Positions 37,569 to 46,710 are shown, counted from the stretch's first letter. The stretch: 64,000 nucleotides of DNA from Rhodobacteraceae bacterium HLUCCO18 (GCA_001314805.1 LJSY01000018.1:1-64000), one strand, 5' to 3'. The notes: generated by a model from the sequence alone, not told the origin. Program-made: numbers and translations.

Positions 37569-37871
37569 GTGTGTCACCCTTCCGGTTGCTGGTGTCCCCA
37601 CCCCACTCCCGGCAGAAAGGCAAAGGCCGGGGGGGAACGTCACGCTGCTCAAGTCAGGCGTTGGACCGGTGAAGGGCAACGAACCGGCGCCTTTCAAAAA
37701 GGCCTCAGCCGGAAGATTGCAAAAATTTTGCGCAAAATTTGGCAAATGCCCGTTTTTTGAGCAAATCATATACTCGCGGTAAGGGCTTCCGCACTCCACA
37801 ATCGACTCGATAATGCCTATGTTCCGGCAAAACGAGGCAGGCCCGCAAGGCGCCGGAAATGGGCGATCGTG
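37569..37871. promoter_or_regulatory. 303 bp divergent control region between glnK and the PBP gene
   Basis: No open frame looks real here. The centre (about 37715-37770) is markedly AT-rich for this genome. It contains an 18 bp palindrome and repeated TTTGC words in the glnK reading direction. It must hold the glnK-amt promoter, and probably that of the divergent PBP gene. No TGGC-N8-TTGCA type sigma-54 element was recognised with confidence. Confidence 0.6.
37723..37740. promoter_or_regulatory. 18 bp perfect palindrome, candidate NtrC-type operator upstream of glnK
   Basis: AAATTTTGCGCAAAATTT is a perfect palindrome about 155 bp before the glnK GTG. Next to it, on the glnK strand, TTTGC recurs several times, including TTTGC-N10-GCAAA. 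NtrC sites usually show a TGC...GCA dyad, so nitrogen control is plausible, but the spacing is not the textbook one. Confidence 0.5.
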
Positions 37872-40073
37872 ATGAGTGGTTCAGGTCAGGGGCGCAGACC
37901 GCCCCCCCGCGGTAAGCGAACGCTGGTTGCGGACCGGCGCACGCCCCGTGCAGCGAAACCGAAAGCAGTTGCGTCGTCCAAGGCATCCGGCACGACGGCG
38001 GTGCGGCGCAGCCGCGCACCGGCGCGAAAGCGGCCGCGCGGGCCGGTCGGTTGGATCGCGGCGGCGTTCGGCTTCGTCCTGCGCGTCCTCTGGGGCCTGA
38101 CATGGCGCGGCGGTGTCGCCGTCATCCTGATCATCGCGATGGCGACCGGTTATTACTACACGCAGCTTCCCGAGGTCTCGGCCGCCGTCGACACCCGCTC
38201 GCGCGGCTCGGTCACGATGCTCGACCGGGACGGCAACGTCTTTGCCTGGCGCGGCGACCAGTTCGGCGGCGTGATCGACCCCGACACGGCCAGTCCGCAT
38301 CTCGTCAACGCCGTGGTGGCGACCGAGGACCGGCGCTTCTACCGCCATCTCGGCGTCAGCCCGCGCGGCATCGCGGGCGCCATCCGCATCAACCTGCGCG
38401 AGGGGCGCGGCCCGCTGGAAGGCCATGGCGGATCGACCATCACCCAGCAGGTCGCCAAGCTCATGTGCCTCGGTGTGCCCTACGATCCCGAGATCTGGGA
38501 CACGGAAACCGCCTATGAGCAGGACTGCCGCCGCACGACGCTCTGGCGGAAGATACAGGAAATGCCCTTCGCTTTCGCGATGGAGCTGCGGTATTCCAAG
38601 GACGAGATCCTCACGATCTATCTCAACCGTGCCTATCTGGGAGCCGGGGCGCGCGGCTTCGAAGGGGCCGCGCAGCGCTATTTCGGTGTGTCAGCGACCG
38701 AGGTCGGGCCCGCGCAGGCCGCGATGCTGGGGGGCTTGCTGGTGGCGCCGTCCTATTACGCGCCGACCCGGAACCTCGAACGCGCGCAGCGCAGGGCGGC
38801 CACCGTCGTGAGCATGATGGCGCGGGAGGGTTACCTCACCGAAGCCGAGGCCGCGGCCGCCATCGAGAACCCCGCGACCCTGTCGGAGGCCGCCGACCAG
38901 AATGTCGGCGGCTATTTCGCCGACTGGATCATGGCCGAGGGGCCGGATTTCCTGACCAGCGACACCACCGAGGATGTCATCATCCGCACCACCTTCGACC
39001 CGGCCATGCAGGCCGCGGCCGAAGCCGCGCTGGACGAGGTTTTCGCCAACCAGGTGCGCGAGAGTTCGGAGGCGCAGGCCGCCATCGTGGTGATGAGCGC
39101 CGACGGCGCCGTCCGCGCCATGGTGGGCGGACGCGATACGCAGGGCGCGGGCCGGTTCAACCGAGCGACGCAGGCGATGCGGCAAACTGGATCGGCCTTC
39201 AAGCCCTTCGTATATGCCACGGCGCTCGATCTCGGTTCGCGGTTCGACGACATGATACTCGACGCGCCGCTGACCATCGACGTGCCGGGCTCGGGTCCCT
39301 ATTCGCCCTCGAACTTTTCCGATGAGTTCTATGGCGAAGTGACTCTGACCGAGGCGTTGGCCCGGTCGCTGAACATCCCGGCGGTGCGCCTGTCCGAAAC
39401 GGTGGGCCGCGACCTCGTGCGCACCGTTGCCTCGGAATTCGGGATCGAAAGCGACCTCGCGGACGGTCCGGCGCTTGCGCTGGGGGCCTCGGAATCGACC
39501 TTGCTTGAGATGACGGGGGCCTATTCCGGCATTCTCAACGGCGGCTCCGCCGTGCGGCCCTACGGGTTGCAGGAGGTACGGATCGTGGGCGACGACCGCC
39601 CGCTTCTGGAACAGCGGACGGGTCTGCGCGACCGGGTGATCTCGGAGAATGCGGCGCAACAGCTGACGTACATGATGCATCGTGCCGTCGCCACGGGCAC
39701 CGCGCAGCGCGCCGCCCTGCCCGGGCGCGAGGTCGCCGGCAAGACCGGCACCACGCAGGCCGCGCGCGACGCGTGGTTCGTCGGCTTCACGGCGGATTAC
39801 GTGGCCGGCGTCTGGATGGGGTATGACGACAATACGCCGCTGTCGGGCGTCACCGGCGGCGGACTGCCGGCCGAGATCTGGCGCCAGACGATGGCGCGCA
39901 TTCACGAGGACCTGCCGCCCCGGCCCCTGCCGATGATCGACCCCGCGCAGGAGGCGCGCCCGCCTCAGGTGATCGAATACCTTCCCGGTGGCCAGCAGGT
40001 CGGAGGGCGTGAGCCCGATCCGGTGGAAAGCCTGCTGATGGACGTTCTGGGCAGCATCTTCGGCCAGAACTGA
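37872..40073 (+). CDS. bifunctional class A penicillin-binding protein (transglycosylase/transpeptidase)
   Basis: 733 residues. A basic Arg/Pro-rich cytoplasmic tail of about 55 residues leads to one membrane helix (about 75-95). A GT51 glycosyltransferase domain follows with VATEDRRFYRHLG, GGSTITQQVAKL and RKIQEMPFAFAMEL. The transpeptidase has the Ser nucleophile in QTGSAFKPF, the SLN motif in ARSLNIPAVRL and the KTGTT motif. It polymerises and cross-links peptidoglycan in the periplasm. The basic tail is long but common in this group. A GTG at 37869 directly precedes the chosen ATG. It is divergent from glnK. Confidence 0.93.
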   Translation: MSGSGQGRRPPPRGKRTLVADRRTPRAAKPKAVASSKASGTTAVRRSRAPARKRPRGPVGWIAAAFGFVLRVLWGLTWRGGVAVILIIAMATGYYYTQLPEVSAAVDTRSRGSVTMLDRDGNVFAWRGDQFGGVIDPDTASPHLVNAVVATEDRRFYRHLGVSPRGIAGAIRINLREGRGPLEGHGGSTITQQVAKLMCLGVPYDPEIWDTETAYEQDCRRTTLWRKIQEMPFAFAMELRYSKDEILTIYLNRAYLGAGARGFEGAAQRYFGVSATEVGPAQAAMLGGLLVAPSYYAPTRNLERAQRRAATVVSMMAREGYLTEAEAAAAIENPATLSEAADQNVGGYFADWIMAEGPDFLTSDTTEDVIIRTTFDPAMQAAAEAALDEVFANQVRESSEAQAAIVVMSADGAVRAMVGGRDTQGAGRFNRATQAMRQTGSAFKPFVYATALDLGSRFDDMILDAPLTIDVPGSGPYSPSNFSDEFYGEVTLTEALARSLNIPAVRLSETVGRDLVRTVASEFGIESDLADGPALALGASESTLLEMTGAYSGILNGGSAVRPYGLQEVRIVGDDRPLLEQRTGLRDRVISENAAQQLTYMMHRAVATGTAQRAALPGREVAGKTGTTQAARDAWFVGFTADYVAGVWMGYDDNTPLSGVTGGGLPAEIWRQTMARIHEDLPPRPLPMIDPAQEARPPQVIEYLPGGQQVGGREPDPVESLLMDVLGSIFGQN

Positions 40074-40102
40074 AATCGTCGTACCGGCTGGCCGGGCGGG
40101 CA

Positions 40103-40162
40103 GGGGGCTCTGCCCCCGGCCTTCGGCCTCCCCCGGAGGTTTTCTTCCAGGATGAAGGGGCC
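40103..40162. repeat. intergenic hairpins plus repeat copy D
   Basis: GGGGG/CCCCC (40103-40117) and GGCC/GGCC (40118-40128) form two adjacent stem-loops. They are followed by 40131-40162, the reverse complement of copy C (19299-19329) with one extra base. It lies between the convergent PBP and mlaC genes, so the hairpins may act as a terminator for both. Confidence 0.7.
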
Positions 40163-40177
40163 GGGTTGCGCGCTTTT

Positions 40178-40828
40178 TCAGCCCATGGATCTCAGGTCGG
40201 CGGCAAGGCGCCCGAGATCGCCGCCGCGGGCGTCGAGCATGGCACCGATTTCCGAGCGCTCCGTGATCATCAGGTTCACGCCCTCGATGATCATGTTGAA
40301 GAACCGGGTCTGGCCCGAGCCGTCGGAGACCAGCCAACGCACCTCGAAAGGTGCTGTTCCCGTCACGCGCACGGTCGAGATGACCTCGACGAAATTTCGC
40401 ACCTGCCGCGTGCCCGTCACCGTGATCTCGCCGCCGATGAACTCACGGAACCGTCGTCCGTATTTCCGCGCCATGTAGCTCTGGAACGCGGCGATGAAGG
40501 CGCGCCGGTCCGCGTCGCTGGCGCCGCGCCATTGCGGCCCGACGACGGATTGCGCGATGATCGGAACATCGGCGTAGTCGCGGAAGATGCGTTCGAACTC
40601 CCGCAGCATGGCGCTTTCGCTGCGGCCGGAGTTGATGATGCCGAGCACATCGCCAACGGCGCGGCTGACCAGCGCTGCGGCGGCGTCCGGGCTTTGCGCG
40701 GTGGCCCGCAACGGCAGGCCGCAGGCGAGCGCGGCCGTGCCCAGGGTGAACATCGCCACGCGGCGGGAAACTACGGCCTGCGCCGCCTTGTCATGGCCGG
40801 TGCGTGAGCGGGAGTGGGGTCGTGTCAT
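40178..40828 (-). CDS. mlaC: MlaC/Ttg2D-family phospholipid-binding periplasmic protein
   Basis: 216 residues. After a basic N-terminus comes an export signal (SRRVAMFTLGTAALACGLPL) with a twin Arg, possibly Tat-type, and an ATAQ cleavage region. The mature part follows the MlaC pattern: REFERIFRDYADVPIIAQSVVG, then FIAAFQSYMARKYGRRF and VEVISTVRVTG...VRWLVSDG, ending GVNLMITERSEIGAML. MlaC carries phospholipids between the outer-membrane MlaA and the inner-membrane MlaFEDB complex. It lies 48 bp after mlaA on the same strand. No mlaFEDB genes are in the window. Confidence 0.88.
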   Translation of the reverse strand: MTRPHSRSRTGHDKAAQAVVSRRVAMFTLGTAALACGLPLRATAQSPDAAAALVSRAVGDVLGIINSGRSESAMLREFERIFRDYADVPIIAQSVVGPQWRGASDADRRAFIAAFQSYMARKYGRRFREFIGGEITVTGTRQVRNFVEVISTVRVTGTAPFEVRWLVSDGSGQTRFFNMIIEGVNLMITERSEIGAMLDARGGDLGRLAADLRSMG

Positions 40829-40876
40829 GTCTGGCCGGTCCTGTCGTCTGAGCCCCCGGGCCAGCCGGCATCGGGG

Positions 40877-41743
40877 TCACTGGCTGTAGGGGTCGAAATA
40901 GGGGTCCGAATACGGATCGGAGAGTGCCTCGCCCGTGGGGTCGGAGGCCACCGCTTCGTCCGAATACGGGTCGAAATAATCCGCATCGTCGCCGCGCAGC
41001 TCGAAACGGCGGTTCTGCAGGTAGAGGGAACGCAGCGCCGTGTAGCTGTCCTCGGACCGGTAGAGCACGTCCTCGATCGAGCCGGCGAAGTCGTGCCGGT
41101 CGCCGAAGCGGGCGAGCACGCGCGTCCCCGCCAGATACCCGGTTTCCGGAGGCTCCACCACGTGGCGCAGCGGATTGAGCGCGAAATCCACGACGAGGCC
41201 TACGGAATCGCGCGTCGTGGACGGCCCGAAGACCGGCAGGACATGGTAATCGCCTTCGCCCAGCCCGTAGACATGCATCGTCTCGCCGAAATCGGTCTCG
41301 GCGGCGGGCAGGCCGATCGCCGTGGCCGGATCGAGAAGGCCGCCGATGCCGATGGTCGAGTTGATCGCGAAACGCAGCGTGTTCTGCGCCGCGTCGCCGA
41401 CCCGCAGTTGGAGCAGGTCGTTCAGGACGTATCCGGGCTGGTTCAGGTTGGAGGCGAAATTGGTCACGCCCCGGCGCAGCGGTGTGGGCACAACGGTGCC
41501 GTAGGCATCTGCTGCGGGCCCCACGAGCGCCCGGTCGAGCGACAGGTTGAACCGGTGCATAGCGCGGTTCTGAAACTCGCTCGCGTCATCGATGGAGTCG
41601 CCGGGCGGCAGCGTCGCGGGACCGCAGGACGCCATGGCGAGCAGGCCACACGTTGCGAAAAGGCGGAAAATGGCGCGGGCAGACCGATCGATGGCACGGT
41701 CACCGGCATGGGCCGGGTGCGACAGAAATCTTGCGAGTTGCAA
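40877..41743 (-). CDS. mlaA: MlaA/VacJ-family outer-membrane lipoprotein
   Basis: 288 residues. The signal segment RLFATCGLLAMASC gives lipidated Cys40, although the -3 residue is Met. The MlaA core follows: EFQNRAMHRFNLSLDRAL, RRGVTNFASNLNQPGYVLNDLLQ, NSTIGIGGLLDPA, DFGETMHVYGLGEGDYHVLPVFGP (seen in two parts) and LYLQNRRFEL. MlaA removes misplaced phospholipid from the outer leaflet. The start appears to be TTG at 41743 with a weak GGGAAAG site; no ATG gives a full signal. The C-terminus is an acidic tail with several DPY repeats. It is the first gene of the mlaA-mlaC pair. Confidence 0.87.
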   Translation of the reverse strand: MQLARFLSHPAHAGDRAIDRSARAIFRLFATCGLLAMASCGPATLPPGDSIDDASEFQNRAMHRFNLSLDRALVGPAADAYGTVVPTPLRRGVTNFASNLNQPGYVLNDLLQLRVGDAAQNTLRFAINSTIGIGGLLDPATAIGLPAAETDFGETMHVYGLGEGDYHVLPVFGPSTTRDSVGLVVDFALNPLRHVVEPPETGYLAGTRVLARFGDRHDFAGSIEDVLYRSEDSYTALRSLYLQNRRFELRGDDADYFDPYSDEAVASDPTGEALSDPYSDPYFDPYSQ

Positions 41744-42024
41744 AGGCAGCTTTCCCGAAACGGTCAGACGAATTCGCGTAGCCTAGTCCGTGGCAGGCCG
41801 ATCGGAAAGGCCCGTTCTCCCCTTTGGTCGACACGCTGCGACCACGTCCTGTCGATGTGGCGGAAACGGCCAAGGTGGCCGCAGTGCCGCGGCGCGGGCG
41901 GGTGCAGAACGCGGCGACCGTCGCGGCCAAAGGGTCTCTTCCCCTTTCACGCGGGCGGCGCTAGCCTTGCCGCGCACCGGCCGATCGGCGCCGGGAAATC
42001 ACGACTTGGGGGAGGACCGCGACG

Positions 42025-42492
42025 ATGGGCGGACAGATCGAGAAACGGCTCGCGGAGCTTGGTGTCAGCCTGCCGGACGCACCGGCGCCGGCGGCGAATT
42101 ACGTGCCCCATGTCACCGTGGGCGATATCGTCTACATCTCCGGCCAGGTGTCGATGGCGGACGGCGCCTTCGTCACCGGCAAGCTGGGCGCGGACATGGA
42201 TGTCGAGGCCGGCGCGGCGGCGGCACGGTCCTGTGCGATCAGCCTTCTGGCGCAGGTCAAGGCGGCCTGTGGCGGCGATCTCGACCGGCTGGTGCGTGTC
42301 GTGAAGTTGACCGGGTTCGTCAATTCCACCGGCGATTTCGGCGACCAGCCCAAGGTCATCAACGGCGCGTCGGACTTCCTCGTCGAGGCGCTGGGCGATG
42401 CCGGGCGGCACAGCCGCTCCGCCGTGAGTGCTGCGTCCCTGCCCTTCGGTGTGGCGGTGGAGATCGAAGGCGTGTTCCAGATCAGACCGTGA
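42025..42492 (+). CDS. RidA/YjgF-family protein
   Basis: 155 residues of the RidA superfamily, in the longer subgroup that begins IEKRLAELG. Core motifs are VGDIVYISGQVSM, KLTGFVNSTGDFGDQPKVINGASDFLVEALGD (in parts) and HSRSAVSAASLPFGVAVEIEG. RidA proteins deaminate reactive 2-aminoacrylate-type enamines; the Arg of the active site is likely the one in HSRSAV. The ATG at 42025 follows GGGGGAGGAC. It is followed 7 bp later by the GDPD gene, forming an apparent operon. Confidence 0.9.
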   Translation: MGGQIEKRLAELGVSLPDAPAPAANYVPHVTVGDIVYISGQVSMADGAFVTGKLGADMDVEAGAAAARSCAISLLAQVKAACGGDLDRLVRVVKLTGFVNSTGDFGDQPKVINGASDFLVEALGDAGRHSRSAVSAASLPFGVAVEIEGVFQIRP

Positions 42493-42499
42493 ACGCGCC

Positions 42500-43264
42500 A
42501 TGACCCTCCCGCCCGAATTCCTGTCCGCCCCGATCGCGCATCGTGCGCTGCACGATCTGGCGCATGGCATCCCCGAGAACAGCCGCACGGCGGTGCAGCG
42601 CGCCGTTCGCGCGGGCTACGGCATCGAGATCGACGTGCAACTGTCGGCGGACGGGCGCGCGGTCGTGTTTCACGATTACACGCTTGAGCGGCTGACCCAT
42701 GCCACGGGTCCGGTTGCGACCCGAACGGCCCGGGAGCTGTCCGACCTGACGCTGAAAGGCAGCGAGGACCGCATTCCGCTTCTGACCGACATTCTGGAGC
42801 TTGTCGGCGGGCAGGTCCCGCTTCTGGTCGAGATCAAGGACCAGTCGGGCGCGATGGTCGCGGGCGATGACCGGCTCGAGCGGGCGGTGGCCGAAGACCT
42901 TGCGGGCTATGCGGGGCCCGTTGCGGTCATGAGTTTCAATCCGCATTGCACGGCCGCCATGCGCCGGCATGCCCCGGATGTGCCGCGCGGCCTCGTGTCC
43001 TGCGCCTTCATCCCGTCGAAATGGCCGCAGATCACGTCCGAGACCTGCACGCAGCTGCGGTCGATCGCGGATTTCGGTCGGGTCGGCGCAAGCTTCATCA
43101 GCCATGAGTGGACCGATCTGGGCAGCCCGCGCGTCGCGGAGCTCAAGGCCAACGGCACGCCGATCCTGTGCTGGACGGTCACCACGCCCCAGATCGAATC
43201 CGAGGCGCGGCGCGTGGCCGACAACATCACCTTCGAGGGATATCTGCCGCCGATCCCGGACTGA
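42500..43264 (+). CDS. glycerophosphodiester phosphodiesterase family protein
   Basis: 254-residue TIM-barrel GDPD. The catalytic and metal motifs are IAHRALHD (first His), IPENSRTAVQRA (Glu of the EN motif), GIEIDVQLSADGRAVVFHD (Glu-x-Asp and second His) and LLVEIKD. There is no signal peptide, so the enzyme is cytoplasmic, cleaving glycerophosphodiesters to glycerol-3-phosphate and an alcohol. It sits 7 bp after the RidA gene and about 90 bp before the acyltransferase gene. Its link with the phospholipid-transport genes nearby is only positional. Confidence 0.9.
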   Translation: MTLPPEFLSAPIAHRALHDLAHGIPENSRTAVQRAVRAGYGIEIDVQLSADGRAVVFHDYTLERLTHATGPVATRTARELSDLTLKGSEDRIPLLTDILELVGGQVPLLVEIKDQSGAMVAGDDRLERAVAEDLAGYAGPVAVMSFNPHCTAAMRRHAPDVPRGLVSCAFIPSKWPQITSETCTQLRSIADFGRVGASFISHEWTDLGSPRVAELKANGTPILCWTVTTPQIESEARRVADNITFEGYLPPIPD

Positions 43265-43353
43265 CGGTCCCGGGCCGCCCCGGGATTGACCGCGCCCGCG
43301 CGCGCCCCATCTCTGGTGTCAATCCACACTTGGCAGGGTAGCCGGAGGCCTCC

Positions 43354-44544
43354 GTGGACGGCAGCGCACAGATCGACATCGAGGTTCTGACCGGTCTGCA
43401 CCAGATCGAGGCGGCCGAATGGGATGCCTGCGCCTGTCCCGAGGCGGCGGATGGCGGGCGGCCGAACGACCCCTTCACAACCCATCGTTTCCTCAGCGCG
43501 CTGGAAACCTCGCGCTCTGTCGGCACCGGGACCGGCTGGCAGCCACGTCACGTGGTGGCGCGCTGCAACGGCGAGGTGATCGCCTGCGCGCCCCTTTACG
43601 CCAAGGGGCATAGCCAGGGCGAATACATCTTCGACCACAACTGGGCCCATGCCTATGAACGCGCGGGCGGGCGCTATTACCCCAAGCTGCAGATGGCCGT
43701 GCCCTTTACGCCGGCGACCGGCCGGCGGTTCCTGACCAAACCGGGCTGGGAGGAGACGGGGCGCGCCGCGCTGGTGCAGGGGGCCGTGCAACTCGCCAGC
43801 GACAATGCGCTGTCGTCGCTGCACGTCACCTTCTGCACCGAGGGCGAGGCGCGCGACGGCGCGGCGATGGGCCTGATGCGCCGGTCGAGCCAGCAGTTCC
43901 ACTGGTTCAACGACGGCTACGCGGATTTCGAAGGCTTCCTGCAGGCGCTGAGTTCGCGCAAGCGCAAGAACATTCGCAAGGAGCGGGAGCGCGCCCAGAG
44001 CTTCGGCGGCGAAATCGTGGCCTATACCGGCGACGCGATCCGGCCCGACCACTGGGACGCGTTCTGGGTCTTCTACCAGGACACCGGCGCGCGGAAATGG
44101 GGGATGCCCTATCTCACGCGGGCCTTCTTCGACACGGCGCAGGAGGTGCTGCGCGACGACATGCTGCTGGTTCTGGCCGAACGCGACGGCCGGCCGGTGG
44201 CGGGCGCGCTGAACTTCATCGGGCGCGACACGCTCTATGGCCGCTACTGGGGCTGTATCGAGGATCACCCCTGCCTGCATTTCGAACTGTGCTACTATCA
44301 GGCGATCGATTTCGCGATCGCCCATGGCATGGGCCGGGTCGAGGCGGGTGCGCAGGGCCAGCACAAGCTGGCGCGCGGGTACCTTCCGGTCACGACCCAC
44401 TCGCTGCATTGGGTGCGCGACGCGGGCTTTGCCGAGGCCATCGCGCAGTATCTCGAGGCCGAGCGGGAAGCCGTCGACCAGGAGATCGAGGTCCTCACGT
44501 CGTGGGGGCCGTTCAGGAAGGCAGACGTGGAGGAACAGGAATGA
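43354..44544 (+). CDS. GNAT/FemAB-like acyltransferase (DUF482, COG3146 type)
   Basis: 396 residues of the DUF482 family, distant relatives of FemAB aminoacyl and GNAT transferases. Recognisable blocks are [44 protein letters not shown] (in parts), [32 protein letters not shown] and [19 protein letters not shown]. The family is predicted to act in envelope or peptidoglycan metabolism but has no settled reaction. The start is GTG at 43354 with GGAGG upstream. Its stop overlaps the pterin dehydratase ATG by 4 bp, so the two are coupled. Confidence 0.85.
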   Translation: MDGSAQIDIEVLTGLHQIEAAEWDACACPEAADGGRPNDPFTTHRFLSALETSRSVGTGTGWQPRHVVARCNGEVIACAPLYAKGHSQGEYIFDHNWAHAYERAGGRYYPKLQMAVPFTPATGRRFLTKPGWEETGRAALVQGAVQLASDNALSSLHVTFCTEGEARDGAAMGLMRRSSQQFHWFNDGYADFEGFLQALSSRKRKNIRKERERAQSFGGEIVAYTGDAIRPDHWDAFWVFYQDTGARKWGMPYLTRAFFDTAQEVLRDDMLLVLAERDGRPVAGALNFIGRDTLYGRYWGCIEDHPCLHFELCYYQAIDFAIAHGMGRVEAGAQGQHKLARGYLPVTTHSLHWVRDAGFAEAIAQYLEAEREAVDQEIEVLTSWGPFRKADVEEQE

Positions 44545-44846
44545 TCGAGGCGCACAAGCTGGAGGGTGAGGATCGGGACAAGGCGCTGGTCGCGCTCGCC
44601 GATCACGGCTGGACGGTCGTCGAGGACAGGGACGCGATCACCAAGCGCTTCGTGTTCTCCGACTTCAACGCCGCTTTCGGCTGGATGACCCGCATCGCGA
44701 TGGTGGCCGAGCACATGAACCACCACCCGGAATGGTTCAACGTCTACAAGACGGTGGATGTGACTCTGACCACCCATGACGTGGACGGCCTGTCCAATCT
44801 GGACGTGGCGCTGGCCTCCAAGATGGACCGCATGGCGGCCAGCTGA
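44541..44846 (+). CDS. phhB: pterin-4-alpha-carbinolamine dehydratase
   Basis: 101-residue DCoH/PhhB protein that dehydrates 4a-hydroxytetrahydrobiopterin after aromatic amino acid hydroxylation. The active-site stretch is [19 protein letters not shown], and the C-terminal [16 protein letters not shown] is conserved. The ATG is chosen from the ATGA overlap with the acyltransferase gene. No phenylalanine hydroxylase gene is in the window, so the pterin partner, or a moonlighting role in molybdopterin metabolism, is unknown. Confidence 0.92.
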   Translation: MIEAHKLEGEDRDKALVALADHGWTVVEDRDAITKRFVFSDFNAAFGWMTRIAMVAEHMNHHPEWFNVYKTVDVTLTTHDVDGLSNLDVALASKMDRMAAS

Positions 44847-44880
44847 GGCGCGGGCGTGTGCCCCGCGCCTCGGCGGTCGG

Positions 44881-45396
44881 TCAGGAGGCTGCGATCGAGG
44901 GCTTGCCACCGATGGCCGCAAGCAGCGTCTCTCCGGCCGAGATTTCGCAGGCGCCGGGCCCGTCCTCGACGTTCAGAACCTTGACGACGCCGTCCTCGGC
45001 ATAGAGCGCGTAGCGGCGCGAACGGTCGTAGAATCCCGCCGGTTCCGCCGTCCAGTTCATGCCGATGGCCTTGGTGAACTCGGCGCCCGCATCCCCGAGA
45101 AAGGTCAGACCCGCCGCTTCGGCGCCGGTGTCCTTGGCCCAGGCGGCCATGACGAAGGGATCGTTGACCGAAACACAGATGATCTCGTCCACCCCGCTGG
45201 CGTCGAAATCGGCCTTGGTGCGGATGAAGCTGGGCACATGCGCCGCGCTGCAGGTGCGCGTGTAGGCGCCGGGCAGGCCGAAGATCACGACCTTGCGGCC
45301 CCTGGCCTTGTCGCTCATCTTCACCGGCTCGGGCCCTTCGGCACCGAAGATCAGGAGCGTGGCATCGGGCAGCGTGTCGCCGACGGAAATGGTCAT
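44881..45396 (-). CDS. peroxiredoxin (Prx5-type)
   Basis: 171 residues of thioredoxin-fold peroxidase. The peroxidatic Cys49 lies in FGLPGAYTRTCSAAHVPSF, the Prx5 wording, and VSVNDPFVMAAWAKD follows. Prx5-type enzymes reduce hydroperoxides using glutathione or thioredoxin. Another cysteine near the C-terminus (GPGACEIS) could act as resolving residue. The ATG is the complement of 45394-45396 with a GGGAGAT site. It is divergent from the flavoprotein gene and convergent with phhB. Confidence 0.9.
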   Translation of the reverse strand: MTISVGDTLPDATLLIFGAEGPEPVKMSDKARGRKVVIFGLPGAYTRTCSAAHVPSFIRTKADFDASGVDEIICVSVNDPFVMAAWAKDTGAEAAGLTFLGDAGAEFTKAIGMNWTAEPAGFYDRSRRYALYAEDGVVKVLNVEDGPGACEISAGETLLAAIGGKPSIAAS

Positions 45397-45458
45397 CTGT
45401 TGGGATCTCCCTCGCTTGTGTATCCGTTCGCTGGCCATATAGGTTCCGCGCGACGAAG

Positions 45459-45492
45459 GGCCAACGCGAAAGACGGGCGGCCAACGCGAAAG
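45459..45492 (+). repeat. two 14 bp direct repeats, 20 bp period
   Basis: GGCCAACGCGAAAG occurs at 45459-45472 and 45479-45492, immediately before the flavoprotein start. The period is close to two helical turns. It may be a small tandem duplication, or a paired regulator site in the divergent peroxiredoxin/flavoprotein promoter region. Confidence 0.6.
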
Positions 45493-45501
45493 GTGAGGGC
45501 G

Positions 45502-46710
45502 ATGGAGAGGATTGTAGTCGTGGGCGCGGGGCAGGCCGGCGCGTCCTGTGTCGCGAAGCTGCGGAGCGAGGGCTTCACCGGCGCGATCACGCTGATCGGC
45601 GAGGAACACGCCCCGCCCTACCAGCGCCCGCCCCTGTCCAAGGCCTATCTGCTGGGCGAGATGGCTCTGGAGCGCCTGTATCTGCGGCCGGAGAGCTACT
45701 ACGCCGAGAACGGGATCGCGCTGATGCTGGATACCACCGTGCAGGCGATCGACCGCGCCGACCGCAAGGTGATCGCTTCGGGCCGCGCTATCCCCTATGA
45801 CGCGCTTGTCCTGACCACGGGCTCCGTGCCCCGGCGCCTGCCCGGACGCATAGGTGGCGAGCTTGGCGGCGTTCATGTGGTGCGCACGCTCAAGGATGTC
45901 GACGAGATGGCCCCCGAGATCGCAGAGGGCCGCCGCGCCCTGATCGTGGGCGGCGGCTATATCGGGCTTGAGGCCGCCGCCGTCTGCCGCAAGAAGGGGC
46001 TCGACGTCACCCTGATCGAGATGGCCGATCGCATCCTTGCGCGCGTGGCCTGTCCCGAGACCTCCGCGTGGTTCCGTGCCTTGCACGAAGGCAAGGGCGT
46101 GACCGTGCTGGAGGGCGTCGGCCTGACGACCCTGACCGAAGCGGACGGGCATGTGGCAGGCGCTGTATTCTCGGACGGGTCCGAGCATCCGTTCGACCTC
46201 GTGATCGCGGGCATCGGCATCACCCCCGCCAGTGCCCTGGCCGAGGCCGCCGGGCTGACCATCGACAACGGCATCGCCGTGGACGCGCTGGGCCGCACCA
46301 GCGATCCCGCGATCTGGTCCGCGGGCGATTGCGCGAGCTTCCCCTATCGCGGCGAGCGCATCCGGCTGGAAAGCGTGCAGAACGCCATCGACCAGGCCGA
46401 GGCCGTGGCGAGGAACATCCTGGGCCACGGCGAGGACTACGTGCCGCATCCGTGGTTCTGGTCGGACCAGTACGATGTGAAACTGCAGATCGCGGGGCTC
46501 AACACCGGATACACCGATGTCATGGTGCGCGACGCAGGCGATGCGCGGTCGCACTGGTACTACGCGGGCGACACGCTGGTGTCGGTGGACGCGATGAACG
46601 ATCCGCGCGCCTACATGGTGGGCAAGCGCCTGATCGAGGCGGGCAAGTCGCCGGCGCGGGATGCCGTGGCGGACCCCGAGGCCGACCTCAAGGCGCTGTT
46701 GCGCGCATGA
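45502..46710 (+). CDS. FAD-dependent ferredoxin/rubredoxin reductase-like oxidoreductase
   Basis: 402 residues with two dinucleotide folds. FAD binding is IVVVGAGQAGASCVAKL with PPYQRPPLSKAYL, NAD(P)H binding is ALIVGGGYIGLEAAAVCR, and the second FAD motif is IWSAGDCASFPY. The group includes rubredoxin-NAD reductases and ferredoxin reductases of Rieske oxygenases and P450 systems; the electron acceptor is not encoded nearby. The ATG at 45502 follows AGGTGAGGG within the second copy of a direct repeat. It is divergent from the peroxiredoxin and 7 bp before rsmD. Confidence 0.9.
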   Translation: MERIVVVGAGQAGASCVAKLRSEGFTGAITLIGEEHAPPYQRPPLSKAYLLGEMALERLYLRPESYYAENGIALMLDTTVQAIDRADRKVIASGRAIPYDALVLTTGSVPRRLPGRIGGELGGVHVVRTLKDVDEMAPEIAEGRRALIVGGGYIGLEAAAVCRKKGLDVTLIEMADRILARVACPETSAWFRALHEGKGVTVLEGVGLTTLTEADGHVAGAVFSDGSEHPFDLVIAGIGITPASALAEAAGLTIDNGIAVDALGRTSDPAIWSAGDCASFPYRGERIRLESVQNAIDQAEAVARNILGHGEDYVPHPWFWSDQYDVKLQIAGLNTGYTDVMVRDAGDARSHWYYAGDTLVSVDAMNDPRAYMVGKRLIEAGKSPARDAVADPEADLKALLRA

